Shown here: positions 38,073 to 50,641 of the stretch, piece after piece | How the letters are laid out: every line of letters begins with the position of its first letter | How positions within the stretch are numbered: the stretch's first letter is position 1 | NCBI GenBank assembly: GCA_000328365.1 | Contig: KB310317.1 | Location: forward strand, 379,678 to 443,677 | Origin: Capitella teleta | Lineage: Eukaryota > Annelida > Polychaeta > Capitellidae | Reading direction: 5' to 3' | Length of the DNA stretch: 64,000 nt | Notes under the pieces: generated by a model | What the model was told of the DNA's origin: nothing | What the model saw: only the letters and a program-made list of their open reading frames with translations | Databases searched by the model: none | Position numbers and translations under genes: made by a program

Positions 38073-41000
38073 CGTCCTGTGAATGAATCCGCGACGCCGC
38101 GCTTCTCCTTCTCATGCGCGCGGATCTCCTCAATTCCGATTGATCGCCGGTCAGCAATGCTCCTGCGAAGCACTTTGACAGCCGCTTATGGATCTCAGAC
38201 CCGCTCTACTCCTTCGGCTGCTCGTATACAGAATGAATATTTGAACATGATGTGCTTCCAAGTGCGCTTAAGCGTTCGCCTGTTTGGTTTATTGAGTTCT
38301 TATTGACGCAGCACATTAACAAGGATGCCAGTATGCACCCCGCCACTGAAGACCCTGTAGCGCGTGTGCAAAAGGGGCTCACGACATTCATGCACTGCAG
38401 AGCATCTCCGCCACTTGTTCTCTTCCATTATTTATACGCTAACTCCGTGAGTTGGTTTCGTGAATTACTTATGCTCTCGTGCAATGAAAAATACAGCTGA
38501 TTGCTCGATCGCTCTTCCTCGCTCTGACCTGAACGGGAAACGAATGACTTGTTCCTTTGTGTTCCGTCGTCCTATTCGCATGCAGACCTCGAAACCCACC
38601 GCGGCTATTCAGCTAATCGAGTGGGAGAAAGAAAGAGGGGCTGGAATGCTGTCGAATTCAGTTGAGTTGCTCGTGTTTTAGTCTCATCTATAGAGCTCTC
38701 TGCTCCGCTGTAAGGCCCCCTTGGGAATCCTCTTCAATTATTCTTATCATTTCCGTAAATAATCCTCTAATTGAAGGATAAGGGGTCATCATGGTTCGAT
38801 CTTTAAATGAGTTAACCTCTTTATAAGCAGCAATCGGCATTCATTCCACCAGGTGTCCTCTGTGTAAGACATTGCGTAATGCTGAATCCAAATCTCTCTT
38901 ATTTGACGAATTATAATCATATAATCATTCATATACCATTGGTAATCAACCAATAGGTTAATTCTAATAATATATATGTGAATCACTTAAGCACCCGATC
39001 GACGCGAAAGGAAGAAGATTATTTGGAAATTAAATTTATTTGACAAGCATAATTAAAAAAAAAATTCAATATGCCGAGTACTGAACTCGGTGTATTAATT
39101 ATTGCACAACTTACGCCTCCAGGAAATCGGAAGGCAGCACCAATGACAAGTATGACATAATTACTGCACTCGTACGGTCAAAGGTCACAGAGGTCATTGA
39201 GGTTAGAGTTGAGATTCGCGGAGGGCGAGCCAGAGGATCTCCTGTTTGCTTGGTTTTTTCAGTTCCTCATATAAGCTGCTTCTGTTGATTAGGATGCCCG
39301 TCAGAGAGGGTGTCTGGAATTGTTTCGTGTGATTAATGGATTCGTTAATTGATTGATTGGAAATTTCATATGCAACGGTGATGCTTAATGCCCTCACAAC
39401 CAATTTAACTGTGCAACCCGTCGTCCCACGGGTAACTCAAGAGAGGAGTCAGCTTAGAAATTCAAGATTGCAGTCTCCATCCCACACCAAATATTGCCGA
39501 TTGCTAAGAAACTGTAAATAAGGAATAGTTTTTCTAAGAATCTGCCCAATTACAGCGTTAAAAAAAAAAAACAGCTCCCCCGGGTACGCGATAAACGTGG
39601 GACGTTTGCGGCACGAGGATGCAGTTAGAAAGACCGCAATCGAATGTCAACAAGAGAACGAATGGACGTGACAAAGTACCATCGAGACGAATAGCGTCGG
39701 CAACCCGAGCTGACATCGACACCCTGCTCGTTATTGGCTTCTGAATCAGGGGACGAGATTTATCAGCGTTCGTAGGGTAGTTATATCACACTGACTGCGA
39801 CGCAGTGTATTCGCTATGCTTTCACAATGCCCTCTGTTGCGGATGCAGTCCCGGGGCCTACATTTGGGTCTGGCCCTACTTCGCTGAAATCTCAACCTGG
39901 TCGATGAGGGTGAACCTTACCATAACGGCGCTAGTTGTTTATGCCAAGATCATAAGCCAACGATCAACCATCAAACTCCGCCTAATATTGGCGACCTCAG
40001 TTTCAGCAGTCATGCAATCTATATGTACAGACAATCGAAATCGATTTCATCCGTCAATAAAGTGTCATGCTGCGAAAATAATGTGCTCTGATTATCGTAG
40101 AGCTACAAATCTTTGCATACGCTGCGCGCGATGAATTCTGGGCATCTATCTAGGTCACAATGTTAAAGTGCCAGTTGCGGAATTAGCACAGAACTCGAAT
40201 ATGTTGCTCAATATGAGACCATTTAACCACTCGATCGCTTCGGAAATTACGGACGAGCTTCTTATTATACGCCCAAAAATCGTAAAATTTCACGCACTAA
40301 TCAATTATAGTAAGTATTACGTATAAATATTTATTGCATGCCAACCTTTTGAGGTTAATTGAGGTAAATTAAGGTGTTTTCCATGCGTTGTCATAACAAC
40401 AAATGCGCGACGCTGCCAACAATTCCATAACTCAGCTCGTGCGCATGCGTTGTGGATCTGCGATATAGCCTAAGAACATCCTTGCTATTATCTATATAGT
40501 TGTATTTTCACATTTTATATGTTGAATCTCTCGCGTGAAGTTGGAAAGGGAAGAGAAGGGCTCAGCTCCTCTGCGTGGAGTCTGGGTAATATAGTAATCC
40601 AAGTCTCGCATCTCTGCGTTCATTTTACGAAACGACGAGCTTTTGAGGCGGCGAGCGGCGGCGCGTGAAAGCCGAGCAGAGCCTTCGAATCGCCTTCCTC
40701 TTTGCCTCGTCGACTTTCGACGCTAAAATGCGTGCAAACCGCTTCTTTGATTCGGTCTGTCGCTCGCTGAGGAAGATCGGCTGCAGACAAGCACCGTGCG
40801 ACGATGCGACGAAGGCCAAAGCCAATCCCGGATCTTCATTTAAGCTCTACATCAGCAATTCTGGATATTTTAAGGAAAGCGAAATATTCTAACTTAATTG
40901 CAATATGTCCCTGATATACTAGACAGCCATTTTGATGACAATACCTAAGCCATAATGTGTTTCGTTTTTAAAATTACTAGCTCCATATTTTCTCTTCAAA

Positions 41001-41360
41001 TGGTTCCCTGATCCTGAGAATGTCATGACGTCATTCCACCCCCCGCGAAGCCATTCTTTTAAGTTATATCTGTGTCCATTAGGAAATTGCGCTAAAGCAG
41101 AAAATGACGTCAGTTGTCTATCTCCACACATGTGTACGAGGGAATTCCATGACGTCAAGTGGTTAGCGTTCCTGACTCCTTGGATAAACGAATTCAACTG
41201 TTGCGTACCGACTCTGGCCACTTATAAACTTCAAGTTGTCATTCAGGATTGTAATAATTAAAAATTAATTATATAATATTCTAATATACATGTGTATAAT
41301 TATGGCGTGTGATATGGCAATGCCTGCCTAACTATATTCGAATCCCGAATATCGATTCAG
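38073..41360. other. Intergenic region, TspO-like gene to SLC5 gene
   Basis: About 3.3 kb with no supported gene. The promoter of the TspO-like gene lies in the GC-richer part near 38073-38230. Three TGACGTCA sites cluster at about 41026-41160. ORFs at 39805-40134 and 40665-40892 have no domain or splice support. Confidence 0.5.
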
Positions 41361-44300
41361 CTAAATTGATGAACTTACAAAACTGTATCGAACTTTCTTG
41401 TAATCTTGAACAAGAACCGGGTCCGTCATAACGCACTCATCGACCATGAATGCGTTATGATTCATGTCTCTTCCTGAGTCCTTCCTGAGGAACACCATTT
41501 CCTCATCACTCGCGTCCTCGTCCAACCGCACGATTTTCTTGATTTCTTCGTTTCGACACCTCTCTGCAGAGAACCGTATTCACATCTAGTTGTGACGTAA
41601 TCGATGAACTCACTGAATAGTTTTGAGAGAACCCAGGCGACGCCAACCGTCAAAATGATTCCGAGTGGAGCGTACAACATTGGCGACAGACGATAGAGGT
41701 AGGCCACACCTGTGCTGTGTACAAGATTAATGTGTTGTATGTTCAGCACATAATTCGAATTTGAACCAACCATGGCTCGACTTTGGCGATTGACGGAATT
41801 TCTTTAAGGATGGGAACAACGCCGTCTGGTGGACTGAGGGCCAACTCTTGTTGAGGAGAAATCGGATTGGAAAGCGGCGCGAAAGCAGGGCCGGAAAAAT
41901 TGCCCATCGTGTTGTTAAAAAAAGTCTGATTAAACAGGTTCTCATCCTCGAGTACATTAAAAGGAGTCATGCCACATCCATCCAAACGCAAGGGGAGGGT
42001 CTGCTTCGGAGGACCACACGCAACCGCCCCCATTCCCCACCAGACGCAGATCGAAAGGGACGCGAAGAAACCAATGGTAATGCCCTGTAATACAAATGGC
42101 GTATAAAATCATAACGCACTTTTCGAAAGTCATCAAATGCGTTATGATTACCGTGGTGTTGATTCTGGGAAACATGAGCGCAGCGATGAAGAGGCCACAA
42201 ATCGGACCACCCAGCATCCCAAGCACCTGATTGGCTATGACGAACATGGAGCTGCCCATCTGCATGATGATGAACGACAGACCTGTCACGATCACACCCA
42301 CTCCCACGGCTACACCAGAGCTAAGACGTGCATTGAGTACTTCGGATCAGTTGTATTTACCCAAGCCCTTGGCGATCAGAGTCCCGGTTCTATCTGGCAT
42401 ATCCTTCTTGTATTTGCGCTTGTACCAGGGAATCACAAGATCCGACAACATATTTGCTGCTAAAGCATTTTCTCCCGATGACAGTGTACTGGAAACATCA
42501 CACAAAATTGATTGATTGGTGAGCGTAAATAGAATACACAGATACCTGAGTGAAGCGCTGAAGAGGCAAGCGATGAAGAGACCTGGGACCCCAGGCATGA
42601 ATCCGAGTACTTGGAGAACAAGCAGAGGAATCATCTGATCCACTCGGTCAATCTGCTTGCTAACCACTGGGTCACATGACCAGTACACGTACATGATGAC
42701 CCCTACAAGGAAGAACGTTGAGATGCACACTAGAAAAAGCGGGATGTTCAGATAGACCACTCTGAAGGAGAAAATTAAGCATTGATGTATCGATGTTTGC
42801 CTGCAGCCCTACTTGGTGGTATCTTTCGGGGTTTTCAGAGTGCAGTATCGCTGGATGCATAGCTGAGTTGAGGCAAACGGGATGAGAACTTTGAAGAAAC
42901 CGCCCACTAGGTACGTCCAGAAGTTGGATCTCTCAAATGGATTAGGAGTCATCCTAGAAGCAGGGAGGTAACCATGGCAACTGATACATATACCCCTGTA
43001 CCTGATGAACATGTCGAGTCTCTGTCCCCGCGACGCCACTTCCCAAATGGGTCCAAACCCACCGACTGCGATGACGCTGCAGATGAGCAGAGCGAAGAGG
43101 CCGGCGAACATGACCACCATCTGGATGGTGTCCGCCCAGAGCACAGCCTTCATGCCACCCTGAAGGACATCGTGCATTGGGTGAATGCGTGGACAGAGGA
43201 CACACTCACGAATGTCGTGTAGAATGTGCAAACGATGGACGTCACGATGACTCCAACGGTCACGCTGATGCCACTGGCTGCAAATTGAGCAAATCACCAT
43301 AATTGTTCATTGTCTTCGTATGCTTTTGTTCATGTCATAAGTTCTAAGTTGAATGAAAATCTAGATGATGCCTGCCTTCTTTAGTACTATGCATTATAAG
43401 ACTCAATATACCTGGACCATAACAACCAGCGCGGCGCCGATAGATCACATATAACTACTTATAGCAAGCAGTTAACCTGAGATTGAAGCAGGCCCAATAT
43501 TGCCTCTGAGGATACTTATACTCACATGAGAACAGCAGACGCCCTGGGTTAATTTATTATGATAATGCATAAGCCATCCGAGTGCAAAACGTACTATACA
43601 GTACAAATAGGACCAAGACGACAGAAGGGAAAAATGCATATCACAAGGGCAGTAGTTAGTGTTTACATGAGTTGTACAAATCATGCCTTCTGTCCCGAGT
43701 TCAAATCCTGGGACTGCCGCACTATAGGCCTGGCTCGCCATCTGCGCTGACATTCATCTCATCTGTGAGTCTATGCGCTGTCACAACATTGACACGCGGC
43801 GTGCTGAGTGCGAATGCGTGGGATCACGCGGGCGAAACAGGATTCGGTATTTCTGAGAATCCGTGAAGCATCTTTGATGTACTTTGTGAACAGCGTGGTA
43901 CCTTGATCTGATCAGTGGATATACGTCAGAAAGAGAGCAGTCTCTGTATTTTGCTGATTGGTTGCTGAACGTTTTGCTTTTAAAGTTGACGCGTGAAATT
44001 CAAGACACAACAGAAAGAAAGATGTATCATATAGTCGGCACCGTGTGTGGTATAAGTACTAAGCCTTGGGACTGATAAGCCTAAGGAATTAGCCTGACAA
44101 CTGAATTAACATTGACATTGCTCAAATAAGCAGACACATTTGTGTGAACACGAACAACATGCGACTGAACTCCAAAACCACCGTCGATCGGTATACTAGC
44201 CGCCGCCGAACGGCCGTTTAGTCAGCCGCTTAATTAATCACTCGATTATACGAGAGTTGTTCGAAAAGTTCTCCACTTAACGAAGAAAGATCATTATACC

Positions 44301-47300
44301 AGCAGTACATACCGGTGATATTAAAAAGGACCTCTGGTTGTTTTGAACCATTAACTGATGATAGAGGATTCACTCCAAAAGACAAATACGCCTTTTGACT
44401 GACATATTTTAGACAATACGCTTGCTGTGGGCTAATTCCTAGATACATCAAATTTGAGAGGTTTAAAATCTCGCTTTCTTCTCGCGTTCGATTTCATACC
44501 GTCGTGACGGCATAAAAGTATTTCTCCTATTGTTAACAATGGGAGACGTCGAGTGAGCAGATCTTTCAGCATTTCTCATAAAAGAAATCTCGCACTCATC
44601 TCATTTCAAGCTATTCTGCTTGAGCAGGAAATTCGTATTGGCCAAATTTTTCGAAAATTGTTTCTCGTCATCCAATAAAGCCCACAGAACCGATCTAAAA
44701 AGGTTCCAAAATGAACAGAGGTCCTCTTTAAATGGATATATGACCATAAAAATGTATCTGAAATATATACAAAATCGATGCTTCTTGATTTGTATTGATT
44801 TGATTGATGATCAGAAGGAACATTAAAATGTGAAAATACTACAGCCATTTCTTGACCTCATTTGACCATTTATATGACAATTTTATAAGAATTTCATCAA
44901 CCTTTTGCAGTACACCTTCTGTAACAAGACCACCAAACTTTGACGAATTGCCCTCAATTCACATAAAACAATGTGCGTCCGAGGTAGTACGTCGATCACG
45001 CCTGTGGAGCTAATTTGTTTGTTTGCCTCAGCTTTCAATATTTCTGCACAAAGAAATTTTATTCTATAATTGTATCCATCCTGGCTATTAACACTCTTCT
45101 CCAGGGTCTATCAGGGTCTACGTAAAAGTGAAATATGGGAGTTGTGCAGCACCTTGGCTAAGAGCTAGGGCAGGAGCGTAGAGAACAACACCCATCATGA
45201 ACATCTGAAAAAGAAGGGAAATAAATGCGACCGCTCAGGGTACGAAGGTCAAGGTTCACCATTGAGAGTACTTGGGTCAAGGACGCGGCCTTGCGGACCT
45301 TATGGTTGTAAGACTTCTCCAAAAGCTGCGTGAAATTGAAGTGGACCTGTGAACGCAGAATAAAGATCACTCACCTCAAACGCACTCAGGAAATGCATTT
45401 CGTGGAATTTGGGAGCAAAAATGTGAGCGACGGGAATCATTCCCAAGGTGCCTCCAATGATCATGGCCAGGTAGGAAGATCCATAGTAGTACACCTGTAA
45501 TCAAGATGAACTAATGCGCCGGTGCAAGGTATAATGTCAAAAGAAGAAGATTTCAAATCGTTGCCTAATTATTGTTATAGACAAGCGTTCTTCTCGCGAC
45601 ATCATGGTCCTTTGGTACCACCTACCTGCAATTATTAGTACTTAAAAGAAAACCCCGAATACGACATTCAATGATAAGTTGAATTCATACGATTATTCTT
45701 ATCGTTGCAGGTCTCTTATGTCACGTGACTGACTTCCGTCAATTATTTTTCTATAAATTACCATTCATTCGGTATTCTGTATGCATGTATAACATTATTC
45801 ATCTTCTTTTCAAGCGCCAAATAAGTTGAGCATTATTATGACAGGGGCGTGTCGTGGATTTGGGTAGTTTTCCTATTCCCATGCATAAAATATTATTCCT
45901 CACATCTGTGTTCCACATTGGCGTTAAAAAGATTAGTAAACAGAACCATAAAATTGTATCAACATTCTGGGGTTTATTTGATTGGGAAAAATCCGGAGTT
46001 TAGTTAAAAAGAGTGAAGAATGGGACGCAATTGACGCTTCTACATAAGCGATATTCAATGGACATTCCATGTCATCGTTGTTCGTCGCTGTTTCCAGAAT
46101 GCAAAATTGTGATCATGTTGGTGAACGTCTATTTCCAGTAAATAGTGCTTGGAATGATACAATGATATTATTTGGTAAAAAAAAAATAAAATAAAAAATA
46201 AATAAAAATACACATTTCCCCGAACGCTTAATTAATAAGGGAGAACCATTGTCTAACGAGCAGACGACGGCCGCACCACCAGTCGTTCGGAGAGGCCAAC
46301 TGGGTGTTGCACAATTAAGGGAGAACACACAAAAAAAACAAACAGGCAAAAAAAAAAAAAAAAGGCAAACAAACAAGAAGTCTCAGGTTAGTATTTGTTG
46401 GGTAGAAATCTAAGGAGGAAAGCGAAAAAAAGTACGATAACAAATTGAATTAATTATATCACAACTTCATTTAGGGTTCATTTGGCTTTTTATAGGGAAA
46501 TAAATTAGAGTTACACATCACATGAACTTGAGTATGGTGCAATTCCATGGAAATTGGTGATGCAAATCGTTAATTAAATGCATGAAAACGTTAAAAGGTT
46601 TTCATGTTATGGTGCAGATGCTAAACATTTGGTCTGCCTCTTTGAACCATGTAATTTGCTGAAATATAATTATTAGTGAAAATCGTGCACAGCCAAATTT
46701 TGTTCTCTGAAAATATCCAAGTAATGCGTCAAACGATTTTCGACTAAAACATACACATATATTCCGGGAAAAAATGTAATTTCTTTGAGGACTCGACATT
46801 GCACGCTTAATTGTCTTATACTCGTAAAAACATTCACAAAATTCGTAATGATTTTGCTTTCACGAAATTCAAGGTAAAAAGCAATTTATGCAATCATTTG
46901 CGTTAAAGAAACACAATAAGTTATGACCTTCGAGCAAATTTATTATAATTTGAGATTTCGTAAGATGTTTATGCTTGCAGTGTTTTCTGCGTTAATGTCA
47001 ATGCAACGACTTGCATAATAACTTAGATATCTGTATTAAACAAGGCACAACAACTATTACGTAACAAACAAACTAATTCATACATGTACTAAATTTAAAA
47101 GTAAATCGATCACATTCCCCAAAATGAATGGTGCAAAAGGTTGCCACAAAACTGAATGGGGCATGATCGAAGAGTAGAACATGTCAGAGGCAGTTCAAAG
47201 CGGGTGATCACAGACGTAGACAACGTTGTGGCTTATTTAATGGTTGGCTCACCTCAACAGGATCTCCCAGGAAGGCGACAGATGACATCAAAGTCGCGAA

Positions 47301-47471
47301 CATGGACACGGCCACTGGTCCGATGCTCATGCTGCGTCCTGCCATCAAGAACTCCTCTGTCGAAACTTTTTTCCGATCTTTGCATCCGAAGAAAACTCCA
47401 ATTCCGGTGGACAACATCAAGAGCAAAGCAAAGACGGCATAGTCTGCCCAATGGAACGCGGTCACCGACAT
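41361..47471 (-). CDS. SLC5-family sodium-coupled solute transporter (SLC5A8/A12-like)
   Basis: Sodium-driven symporter of the plasma membrane, closest in recall to the monocarboxylate/iodide group. Thirteen exons: 47253-47471, 45375-45494, 45260-45346, 45153-45204, 43210-43277, 43002-43159, 42813-42953, 42546-42761, 42361-42488, 42152-42309, 41771-42084, 41614-41714 and 41361-41563. All are GT-AG and in phase, giving 654 residues. Landmarks are WADYAVFALLLMLSTGIGVF, the sodium-site region MSSVAFLGDPVE, VVLYAPALALSQ, GGMKAVLWADTIQMVVMF, FIACLFSASL, SSGENALAANML, VLGMLGGPICGLFIAALMFP and the late helix APLGIILTVGVAWVLSKLF. A loop with three NxT/S sites precedes the last helix. Large introns 1 and 4 are about 1.8 kb. 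Intron 10 is an inverted repeat. The last intron is only 50 nt; reading through it would give a different, basic tail. Substrate cannot be told. Confidence 0.9.
42085..42151 (-). repeat. SLC5 intron 10 built from a CATAACGCA inverted repeat
   Basis: The 67-nt intron starts GTAATCATAACGCA and carries perfect 12-bp arms at 42138-42149 and 42107-42118, with a 19-nt loop. Only about 20 nt near the acceptor are outside the repeat. Confidence 0.85.
43278..45152. other. SLC5 intron 4 (1.9 kb)
   Basis: Contains a tRNA-derived sequence at 43648-43718. The ORFs at 43472-43753, 44230-44451 and 44606-44848 show no domains. The rest is AT-rich unique sequence. Confidence 0.55.
43648..43718 (+). repeat. 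tRNA-like sequence (tRNA-derived SINE or pseudo-tRNA)
   Basis: A 71-nt stretch begins GGCAGT and ends ACTGCC, which pair as an acceptor stem. It has an A-box-like AGTAGTTAGTGTTTA and a B-box-like GAGTTCAAATCCT. The T stem has a mismatch and the D and anticodon arms do not fold well, so it is not a functional tRNA. Confidence 0.45.
45495..47252. other. SLC5 intron 1 (1.8 kb)
   Basis: AT-rich, with an A-homopolymer patch near 46178-46205 and near 46345-46363. Holds the second copy of the small structured repeat (46249-46315). No gene seen. Confidence 0.55.
46249..46315 (+). repeat. Small structured repeat copy B
   Basis: Aligns with 34210-34285 over its whole length: CATTGTCTAACGAGCAGACGACG, then ACCACCAGTCG, CGGAGAGGCC and ACTGGGTGTTGCACAATT. 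The GTCT/AGAC hairpin is kept; the second stem pairs differently as CCAGT/ACTGG. Confidence 0.6.
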
Positions 47472-48369
47472 TCTCAACCAGATTATTGTAGTCCTCTCCA
47501 ATAGTCCAAACTGATTGACAGAATGCTCGATGCCAACAGCCCATTATATATTAAGATGAGGTGAGGAAGTCGCATTTTTTCCTTTCACTGGGCAATTTTT
47601 TGCAGATGGTTTGTCAATTTTTTATTTCTTCTTTTTTTCCTTCGCACAATATACTTAAACTCTTACAGAGAATTTCCTTGCTTTAAGCATTCGCAGATGT
47701 TCAGGGATTATGTGCGAACAAATGGTACTTAGTTTTACCTCAAACTAACGATTTAAATAGCTTCTCCGGTTGCTTCGTTTTGGGATTATTCTAATTATGT
47801 AATCTGGTATTCATCATCAGCGCGTGCATCTCTGCTTCTGGTGCCATACCCGGGAGGGTCGTGGCAGTGCTATTACGTCATCCGATGTTAACTTGCGAGG
47901 TAACACTATACATGTTATGTAATGAAACTGTTCTTAAATCAACGAATGCTCTCCAAAAAAGAAACCAAAGTAAGTTTGATTGAACCGGAATCTGAACTGG
48001 AATCTGAAGGCAAAATCTCGCAAATTTTACGTTGAAGTCAAATTAGTGAAATTATTATAGTTATTGACATAAGGTCAGTTTTCTACTGCACGCAAAATAC
48101 AGAAAACGAATGACGAGTTTACATATGTAGACAGTACATGCAAGCGACACCAATGATGGTGAGATGCTAAATGCGACAGAGTTTTATGACGTCATGACAC
48201 AAACTTCAATATTTCCGGTCTCCTGGTGGAGGCATATTTAGTGGAAATGCGGAATCGCCAGCAACAAAACGCTTAATTATAATTATCAGGGACATTATAA
48301 TTTGTCGTTCTCCATTTATGCAAAATTTCTCCTATTAATAATTACACTGTATTCATTTTTATTATTTTT

Positions 48370-48407
<38 letters not shown>

Positions 48408-49212
48408 GTAGTGACTCCCGTATACACATGTCGTTCAGAACAGCTAACAATATTCCGATATAAATAACATCATGGATCACAGAAACGGATGTGTATTAAT
48501 TGCAGAGCACATTTTTCTTACGTCTACATATATTCGGGTTTGCACCAATTAAATCATCATTTATATCACGAGATACAATAACTTTGGCATAGTTTTATTT
48601 AAAAAGCGAATGTTCAAGTGCACTGCGTCATCCGTTCCCTTTATATTTTTTTGTAACAGAACAGTTTCTACATTTCTATTCCCCAATTCCCATCGACTGC
48701 AGCCGTGGATACGCCGCAAGATCGAAACATCGTTTATTATTTTAACAGTTGGAAATGAGAATAAAATTGTGTATATGCGTTAAATTGTATGCAGCTGGGT
48801 GCGCTTTTATAGGCGTTGAAGTATGTATGGTCTGTGCGTAGGCCTACGAACCATTGTCAAAATATTCCTCATTCATGACCGCGAAAACCGCGTTTAAACT
48901 AGATTTTGAACCAAAGGGTGAGGCTTTGTTTGTATTTCATCTGTGAGGACGTATCGAATTTATTTTCTCTCCGTTTGGGGAATGGAAAACGGATAAAAAA
49001 ATATGGGTCTCCAAAATATCCAAAAATCTAAGCACGAATATCCATCTCGCTTCATTCATCTCGGAGATATAATAACGTACAATTATATATCGATATTTTT
49101 ATTTTTTTTTTAATCGAGAGTTCTCTGTGAAATCATCTCCCTGATTGAGATGATTTCACAGAAAACGCTCTTTTACTAAATGCTTTTTTCTTTTTTTTTT
49201 TTTTTTTCTTTT
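47472..49212. other. Intergenic, SLC5 5' flank
   Basis: No gene seen. Contains a poly(T) run (48372-48403), a TGACGTCA at about 48189 and a perfect 16-bp inverted repeat (arms 49124-49139 and 49147-49162) just before the assembly gap. Confidence 0.5.
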
Positions 49213-49955
49213 NNNNNNNNNNNNNNNNNNNNNNNNNNNNNNNNNNNNNNNNNNNNNNNNNNNNNNNNNNNNNNNNNNNNNNNNNNNNNNNNNNNNNNNN
49301 NNNNNNNNNNNNNNNNNNNNNNNNNNNNNNNNNNNNNNNNNNNNNNNNNNNNNNNNNNNNNNNNNNNNNNNNNNNNNNNNNNNNNNNNNNNNNNNNNNNN
49401 NNNNNNNNNNNNNNNNNNNNNNNNNNNNNNNNNNNNNNNNNNNNNNNNNNNNNNNNNNNNNNNNNNNNNNNNNNNNNNNNNNNNNNNNNNNNNNNNNNNN
49501 NNNNNNNNNNNNNNNNNNNNNNNNNNNNNNNNNNNNNNNNNNNNNNNNNNNNNNNNNNNNNNNNNNNNNNNNNNNNNNNNNNNNNNNNNNNNNNNNNNNN
49601 NNNNNNNNNNNNNNNNNNNNNNNNNNNNNNNNNNNNNNNNNNNNNNNNNNNNNNNNNNNNNNNNNNNNNNNNNNNNNNNNNNNNNNNNNNNNNNNNNNNN
49701 NNNNNNNNNNNNNNNNNNNNNNNNNNNNNNNNNNNNNNNNNNNNNNNNNNNNNNNNNNNNNNNNNNNNNNNNNNNNNNNNNNNNNNNNNNNNNNNNNNNN
49801 NNNNNNNNNNNNNNNNNNNNNNNNNNNNNNNNNNNNNNNNNNNNNNNNNNNNNNNNNNNNNNNNNNNNNNNNNNNNNNNNNNNNNNNNNNNNNNNNNNNN
49901 NNNNNNNNNNNNNNNNNNNNNNNNNNNNNNNNNNNNNNNNNNNNNNNNNNNNNNN
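49213..49955. other. Assembly gap (743 N)
   Basis: Run of N. It begins in a T-rich tract and ends inside a LINE reading frame, so repeats probably caused the break. Confidence 0.99.
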
Positions 49956-50609
49956 CTAAGAAAACTGTATGCATGCTTTTTAAACCTCGAACCTCCACAT
50001 TTAAGAAGCATTGCAAAGTTTCCCTCGGAGGTAATGTTTTAAGTGTTACACCGTCATGTAAATACCTGGGAGTTTTTATTTCAAATGACTGTTCAGACAA
50101 TACTGACCTCGCAAGGCAGTTAAGGTCTTTTTATGTACGGAGCAATTATTTATCCAGATATTTTAGTGCCTGCACTCCAGCTGTTAAGTGTTCACTTTTT
50201 ACAACCTTCTGTGGTAACATTTATTCTGGCCACTGCTGGTCTATTTTTAAGAAATCGGCCATGAGGAAATTGACGATTGCTTTTAACAACTCATTTCGTC
50301 GCTTCATGTTTTACCCTCGGTTTTGTAGTGCCAGTGGAATGTTTGCATTTAACCATGTTAAATCTCTTAATGAAATTCTTAGACATGCTATTTTTAACTT
50401 CCAGAAGCGAATTTTAAACTCAAGCAATAATCTTATTTGTTCAATTTTAACGTGTACGGTCTTTAATTCATCTTTGTGGCATCATTGGAAGTCTGTTTTA
50501 TTTATGAATTGATGTGATGCATTGCTTATTTATTATTGTTTATTTTTATTTTCATCTTATTTATTTCATTTATCATATGCATGTATATGGATTTCAGTCT
50601 GAAATAAAC

Positions 50610-50640
<31 letters not shown>

Positions 50641-50641
50641 A
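49956..50641 (+). mobile_element. LINE 3' end (C-terminal RT region and (ATT)n tail)
   Basis: An open frame from about 49958 to the stop at 50512 encodes the C-terminal part of a LINE ORF2, downstream of the RT active site. It has KTVCMLFKPR, CKYLGVFISNDCSDNTDLAR, FYVRSNYLSRYF, VKCSLFTTFC and NNSFRRFMFYPRFCSASGMF. This is the usual order in CR1/L2-type elements with a long post-RT segment. A 3' UTR of about 90 nt leads to GAAATAAACT and an (ATT)n tail at about 50609-50640, the microsatellite-type tail of such elements. The frame is intact over its visible 185 codons, so the copy may be fairly young. The 5' part lies in the gap. Confidence 0.88.

Noticed and set aside
43648-43718. Functional tRNA gene
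   Set aside because: T-stem mismatch and no proper D or anticodon arm.
49133-50100. ORFs crossing the N run
   Set aside because: They consist mostly of undefined residues.
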